Source: Plasmopara viticola (taxonomy: Eukaryota > Oomycota > Peronosporomycetes > Peronosporales > Peronosporaceae). Taken from it: 64,000 nucleotides of DNA. Shown here in pieces: positions 58,895-64,000 of the stretch (position 1 is the stretch's first letter; every line of letters starts with the position of its first letter). The stretch covers positions 372,001 through 436,000 of the forward strand of contig MBPM02000041.1 in assembly GCA_001695595.3 (NCBI GenBank). Direction: 5' to 3'. A program made the translations under genes and the position numbers. The notes under the pieces were generated by a model, which was not told the origin of the DNA, searched no databases, and worked only from the letters and a program-made list of their open reading frames with translations.

Positions 58895-59635
58895 CACCCA
58901 TACACCATCTTCTCGGTATTTGATTGGCTGTTAAGACACACTAAAAGTCGAAATGCGCGCAAATATGAGTAAGCTTGTGATTTTTAGGAAAAGCGATATT
59001 TTGTACTAAGAGAACGAATGTAGCAACAGGAGAGTAGCGGGCATCGCTGCAATGCTACAAAAGCAGCAACTTTAACAAAGTTGCTATTTAGAGCCCGATG
59101 AAACCAAGTGATTGCTTTTTAGAGCTCGATGAATCCAAGCGATTGTTCTGTTATAAGGCAGCCGGTGAAGATTTTTTTGTCTGCTGTGGATCGAACGACG
59201 AAGATGCGAGCGCCTATGTCTATATACTGCAAAGTTTGTCAGGCGGTGGAATCAGTACTATCTTGCTTTCTGCCGCCCTACTCAGCTCGCTATCCAGTAC
59301 CAAGCAATTTTAATCGGTAGATTGGTCAAACGGTGCTCGTATTATCACAAGCACGACATTTAAAAGCTTAACTGGCTCTTTCGATTCCCGGAACCCATGT
59401 GCTCTTTGCGATATTAGCGAAATTTACGCAACACTGATTATCGAAAGTTTTAATGTCATAATCTTACGATTGTTGCAGCCAATCAACGTCTAAATTTAAG
59501 TCAAAGAGGGTTTTAGTCCTGTGTTTGTTTATTCAGGGGTGCTACGAAAATTGGGGCGTGGGTTAGCGCCTCCCAAAATTAAGAAAAGTTAGTATATCAC
59601 ATTAATACTGATAGTGGCATATATTCAGTAAATAT
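58895..59635. other. No secure gene upstream of effector 2
   Basis: The frame 59098-59313 (71 codons, DESKRLFCYKAAGEDFFVCC) has a local near-direct duplication at its start (GAAACCAAGTGATTGCTTTTT / GAATCCAAGCGATTGTTCTGT) and no recognised domain. Otherwise empty. Confidence 0.3.
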
Positions 59636-59639
59636 ATAT

Positions 59640-59897
59640 TCGGTTTTATTACACAATTTAATCGCGCTGCCGCTGCCACACGTCATTCGCTCCAGTATCT
59701 TTGCACTTGCCTCTGCATCGCCAAAAGTTGAAACGTGTGCTATCCAAGACTCTGACATATCGTAAGAGGAAGACAAGACCGAAGCGACACACGAAGCGTG
59801 CTCATTTACTCTGCCTGGTATTGCAAATTTCGCTTTTCTTTGCAATTTTTGCTAATTGCGTGTACTGAATACATTTGCCACAGCGAATCTTTTTACC
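59640..59897 (+). promoter_or_regulatory. Effector 2 5' region with initiator-like element
   Basis: Shared blocks with the 31385-31660 region: ACACAATTTAATCGCGCTGC, TTTGCACTTGCCTCTGCATC, TTGAAACGTGTGCTA and TCTGACATATCGTAA. GCTCATTTACTCTGCC at 59799-59814 closely fits the oomycete initiator core (GCTCATTYY) and lies about 85-100 bases before the chosen start codon, a typical leader length. Confidence 0.5.
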
Positions 59898-62162
59898 ATG
59901 CGGCTATGCTACTTACGCATTGCACTACTGACCAGTGCCATTGCTGCGAATGCAGTCACTGACACGGCAGAGACGAATCTTGGACTGACCGCATCACGTA
60001 CGGCGTCTTCGCCTACATTTGGCCGTGACGATTTGGCTGCGTCAGCGGTCACAGAGACTCAAAGTGGCGATAGTGAAGACAGGGGAGGGATGCAGGTCTC
60101 AGAATTTGCTCGACTATTTAAAATGAATCCACAAAGTAAACTCTTTAATGGTATAAAGAGTCATTTCTTTGTGAAGAACATTGCGAGAAGAATGACTCCG
60201 CAACACATCTACGATCTATTGGATCTAAGTAACCCACACTATGAATTTTTAATCCATGACCATTGGATTTACTGGATGTACTTCCTCTGCCAACTCAGCC
60301 GTCACTTTGAAGAGAATGAATACAAGTTTATAATTGCGGCAATGTCGGTCACACATAATCCCGAAGCGTTGTCCAAAAAATTACTGTCTGCGGTCGAAAA
60401 TGAGGACACAAGGTCTTTCGCTATTGACCTGATTAAAGTCGCCAGCAATGAAATCAAAGGTCGGGTTCTCGACCATATGCCTTGGCTTGGGAGCGAAGTA
60501 ACTGTTCAGGAAAAACAACCGGCAGAGACAAATTACGGTACTCTTCGTAAGCGTATTGACGCGTACTTGAAGAAGTCCTTTGTCATCACTAAGGGTGGGC
60601 GCTCTATGAGTAACCTCGACAATTCAGATGAAATGAAGATTTCCCTTTTGACTAGCTACCTGAGTGTTTTGTTTAGCGAGGACCACGCTGTCAGCACTGG
60701 GCAAATTGGCGCCCACAAACATTCCGAGGATGCTGCTTTACTCAAATTTTTACTTTCGCTGGACAAGTTTGACGAACAGGACTATGTTATAAGTTTGGCG
60801 TCTATTTATTTGGATGTGAATTTACCCCCGTCCAAGATTGTGTCGATGCTGGTGCAGGATGTATTGAAAGCTGATCAGTTTACCATCCTATTCTTGAACA
60901 AGTCATCAAGGCGCTTTTGGCTGCACTACTTAAAAAATTACAAAGAACCCAATCATGAAAGCAATCTTATGCATACTGCGAATTTTAATTTCGAGCAGCT
61001 ATTGGATACGCTTTTTGACGTAGCGATAAATACAAATGTACCAGAAGGTGCTTTTATTGACGCGGCAATTAGCACCTGGTTAAAGGTGCTGACTTTACCG
61101 CAACATGCCCACCTCCAGAAAAGTCAGATTTTTCTAGACAATTTGATGTTAATATGGAGAGATGGAGAAATACTCCCTTCTAACATCTTGTCCGCTCTGA
61201 TGTTTGATGAGGCGAAAGGTAAGCAATTTACAATTCTATTTCTGAACAAGTGGTCAAGAAGCTTTTGGGTGCGCTATTTCGAGCAATACAGTCAGACAAG
61301 TTATAACAATGTGGAGTGGATGCAATCTGCGCACGTCGATTTTCAAAAGTTAGTGAAAACGCTGTTTGGGGTGGCAAAGCAAGAGTCGCATGCACCTCGA
61401 AAATACGTGGCGTACAGCACTATTCTGAAGTTGCTGCTTTCACCGTACTCTAGCTATTTCAGCTCGAGCCATAAACATGTGATGGAGCTAGCGTGGATCT
61501 TGTTGTGGGAAAGAACACTTCCGTCCAATGTTGTGTTCATGCTGATGCACGGTGAAGCTACCGCTGACAGGTTCAATATTCTTTTTGTGAACGAGTCATC
61601 GAGAAGCTTTTGGGTGCACTATCTGAAAATGTACTACAGGTACTTTTCTAATATCAAGGACTTTACAAACACCGCAAATACCGATTTTCGGCGGCTACTG
61701 ACCATGATGCATGCGGTGGGAGTGCAAAATTTGTCTACTGCTGACAAATGTATGATGAGCAGCACTATGCTTAAGATATTGGTTTCACCAGAGATTGCGA
61801 CCATCTTAGACCAAACGTATCTAAGAGAGATGATATTGACTTGGTTGGATCAGGAGTTATCTCCGTCCGCTGTTGTGTTAATGCTGGTGCTCGGAGAACC
61901 GGAAAGAGACTACTTTCAGATACTGTTTACGAATCCGCTAAGTGCGAAGCTTTGGGAAGTTTACACGAAAAAGTTTTACGCGGACGGTTCATCTCAACAG
62001 ATGCGTATGGTGTCGACGCTTTTCAATGCCTTCGGTGACGCACAATTGGAAAGAATATTGAAAGCAGCGTCAACGGTCGAGGCAACGAGCGAAAAGGCAG
62101 AAGCTCTTCTTTTTCAACTTGATCAGTGGAAGCGTGGACAGCCTTTCTATAATGAGTCTTAG
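59898..62162 (+). CDS. Secreted LWY/WY-repeat effector candidate 2
   Basis: Start chosen at 59898 (754 aa): MRLCYLRIALLTSAIAANAV is a signal peptide shared with effector 1. The in-frame ATG at 59856 would add 14 residues before it. RDDL at 43-46 stands in the RxLR position, and SEDR at 59-62 in the dEER position. The body has the same repeats as effector 1 (first W at 341 in both, so no gap up to there) with cores such as ILFLNKWSRSFWVRYFEQY and ILFVNESSRSFWVHYLKMY. Differences from effector 1 are spread throughout, with conserved W, Y and L positions, which suggests constraint on the fold with change at the surface. Host target unknown. No breaks. Confidence 0.9.
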   Translation: MRLCYLRIALLTSAIAANAVTDTAETNLGLTASRTASSPTFGRDDLAASAVTETQSGDSEDRGGMQVSEFARLFKMNPQSKLFNGIKSHFFVKNIARRMTPQHIYDLLDLSNPHYEFLIHDHWIYWMYFLCQLSRHFEENEYKFIIAAMSVTHNPEALSKKLLSAVENEDTRSFAIDLIKVASNEIKGRVLDHMPWLGSEVTVQEKQPAETNYGTLRKRIDAYLKKSFVITKGGRSMSNLDNSDEMKISLLTSYLSVLFSEDHAVSTGQIGAHKHSEDAALLKFLLSLDKFDEQDYVISLASIYLDVNLPPSKIVSMLVQDVLKADQFTILFLNKSSRRFWLHYLKNYKEPNHESNLMHTANFNFEQLLDTLFDVAINTNVPEGAFIDAAISTWLKVLTLPQHAHLQKSQIFLDNLMLIWRDGEILPSNILSALMFDEAKGKQFTILFLNKWSRSFWVRYFEQYSQTSYNNVEWMQSAHVDFQKLVKTLFGVAKQESHAPRKYVAYSTILKLLLSPYSSYFSSSHKHVMELAWILLWERTLPSNVVFMLMHGEATADRFNILFVNESSRSFWVHYLKMYYRYFSNIKDFTNTANTDFRRLLTMMHAVGVQNLSTADKCMMSSTMLKILVSPEIATILDQTYLREMILTWLDQELSPSAVVLMLVLGEPERDYFQILFTNPLSAKLWEVYTKKFYADGSSQQMRMVSTLFNAFGDAQLERILKAASTVEATSEKAEALLFQLDQWKRGQPFYNES

Positions 62163-62164
62163 TA

Positions 62165-62685
62165 AACGCATAGTAGCAAGAGGATTGAAAGGCAGGATGA
62201 CGCTCTGTCGCTACTATAATTGCATACATTTTATTTGTATAAAAAAAAGTAATTTTCACAATATGATAAATTAGCTTTGTGTTAATACGGTGGCTACTTC
62301 TCTTGCCTGTCTGGTTAAAGAGCGTGAAGTAACGTTTTTCATCGTACAAAAGTTCCTCTTTGTTACAGCGGCTTGTCGTCGGAGCCTATCGAATTGACTG
62401 CCAGAAGTCCCAAGGCAAACAGTTGTAATTAATAAGAAAACAGTTTCGACGCTCGAACAAATTGTGCACAATGCGCTTTAGCTAGGCAAAAAAATGCACC
62501 AATAGGATTTAGCCTCTGCTGTTGTCACTACAAATTTGGTAATTTGCAAATTTGCGGCAGTGACAAATCGACTTGAGCATCAAGCAAGATATTTGTCTTT
62601 GCAACACCACAAACACAATTTAAATGTATTCAGTTGCATCGTAGAGGTAGCATTCATTACGTAAAAGGTGTGTTTGTTGCAGTCA
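62165..62685. other. No recognisable gene downstream of effector 2
   Basis: Only a shadow frame overlapping the effector 3' end. An inverted pair CAAATTTGGTAATTTGCAAATTTG around 62530 is AT-rich and probably chance. Confidence 0.35.
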
Positions 62686-62689
62686 AAGT

Positions 62690-63990
62690 AGCGCGAATAG
62701 GTTGCTAGTCAAGATGAAATCGGTTATTGAGGAGAACGAAAGTCGTATCATGGTCGGCAGCTAAATGGGGAATGTATCTTGCAAGCATCATCACGTACGA
62801 AATAGTCATGTAGTCAGCAATGTCGGAGAAGAAGGCGCTTGATGGACTCAGGAAAAGTCAGACAAATGCGCCTGAAAACGTATTCAATTACCAAGCTAGA
62901 AAGTTATGGTCAGGAGTCAAGAAATAGCTTACAGCGAAAAGTGAGCGGTGCCGCTTTTGTCTTTGTCGTTCATGTGGCTTGAGTAAATTTCTTCAACCCA
63001 CTCGATCTCTCGTGAAAATACAATATTCGACATCTGGTACGTATGGCAGAATCGCACACTCGAGGTTTTGGCGTTCGTCGGAACAAGCTTATACTTGTTT
63101 ACATCTTATGACCTCTGGGTGGATATATTCTTGCGTCTTTCAGCAAAAAGCGTGGCGAATTAATGTGTTAGAGGCCTCTGCAGAGCCTAAATTAATAATA
63201 TTGTAAGTCAAGACTTGTGCCATCATTACGTTTTATTGTTCATATTTTCTGGATTGATTTTTAATGACTTATATGCAGTTGAGTTTTTGCTTATAAAGGG
63301 AGTACTGCAAGCTTTGATCGTGCTCGTTTGCAACCTAGAACTGAAATGATGAAAATGTAAAAAGCGCCCGAAAGTCTCAAGTCCCGAAGAGTGCGACTCG
63401 TACAACCGTTGACGTCGAACTGTGCCGGTGACTAAAAAACCAAATTATTTTACGTTTGTGGCGGCGCAGGTATAATGGTGCCTAAATGAGTCCGTCTCTT
63501 CGCTAATATGGACTGATTGGTTCAATGCAACAAGTTCTCGAGACCACACATGACTTTCTACCATACATTGACTTGCCCATGATCTGAAGCGAAAAATTCA
63601 AGGAAAGCGGCGAGCATTGAAGAATAAATGCCGGCACTAATACAAGAGAGCAAACTATCAGACACAAGCTAAGAATTTGGTGCTGATAGATGATACACTC
63701 TTACCTTTCATTTTTGCAGTGACGAACTCCTCGCTGGATGCTCAAAACATTTTCTATGCAATTCGTCACTGCCGCAATGTTGCACGTCACTAAACACAAA
63801 GTTACAATAGTAGAGACTGAATCCTATCAGCGCGATTATTATAGCTGATGTACGATGTGCAGTGTGCACCATTATCTGAAGTGACGAAGAATTTTTTTCG
63901 CAACTGTTGACTTGCCTTTTTTTTTAACTTAACGACGCGAAAGAAAACGGCCATGACAGTAAAGAAGTTTAGTACGATAACAAACATTAT
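62690..63990 (+). repeat. Duplication block G, copy 2 (partner 29690-31080)
   Basis: Collinear with 29690-31080, that is, the region just upstream of intact effector 1. Landmarks: AAATC.GTTATTGAG (62715/29725), GATGGACTC or GATGGACC (62840/29850), the reverse-strand small-ORF family (63540-63690 / 30585-30818), CAGCGCGATTATT (63827/30954), CACCATTATCTGAAG against CACCATCTTCTCGAG (63868/30990). It breaks off at the window edge. Confidence 0.6.
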
Positions 63991-64000
63991 TTCAACAGCT

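Noticed and set aside
59098..59313. 71-codon cysteine-containing ORF as a secreted small protein
   Set aside because: No signal peptide; its start is a small local duplication and no partner exists.
62525..62560. AT-rich inverted repeat around CAAATTTG
   Set aside because: Short, low complexity and expected by chance at this composition.

Overview
The window reads as a repeat-rich, gene-poor piece of an oomycete genome, most likely a downy mildew or close relative (Peronosporales). The evidence is two long secreted proteins built from tandem repeats with a W..Y motif (the LWY/WY effector architecture of Peronosporales), a DNA background that looks AT-rich by eye, and a dense layer of decayed retrotransposons. 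Genus is not determinable from sequence alone; Plasmopara- or Bremia-like is a guess.

Only two intact host genes are supported: the paralogous effectors at 31661-33940 (759 aa) and 59898-62162 (754 aa), both on +. Each has a signal peptide, a degenerate RxLR position (RDNL / RDDL), an SEDR-type dEER motif, and repeats of about 115 residues. Two wrecked copies lie at 7099-7680 (+) and 35456-36170 (-). The left end of a fifth locus seems to be cut off by the right edge.

Most other DNA belongs to old diverged duplications: about 2280-5100 with 52100-55720; 6380-12300 with 35070-40750; 13420-14000 with 44400-47110 (minus inserts); 26100-28400 with 48120-50400; 14200-15060 with 50950-51620; 29690-31080 with 62690-63990. 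These hold relics of Ty3/Gypsy elements and several unidentified decayed families. Because one partner often lacks a younger insertion, the pairs act as empty sites.

Younger mobile elements lie on top. A Ty1/Copia retrotransposon (18885-23559, minus, GAAAG target duplication, 180-bp LTRs differing at about two positions) has one long gag-pol frame broken by two in-frame stops. Two TIR elements with TA target duplications and pogo-like transposase relics lie in opposite orientation (41607-42899 and 44513-46719); the first is an internal-deletion derivative. Two tRNA-derived SINEs lie at 55098-55406 and 58573-58890. A perfect 30-bp-stem hairpin lies at 58130-58202. A wrecked gene with a signal peptide lies on the minus strand at 57326-57871.

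The two intact effectors appear to act as secreted host-targeted proteins in a locus that has expanded by duplication, with repeated loss of copies through deletion and inversion. No tRNA or rRNA genes, CRISPR arrays or housekeeping genes were seen.
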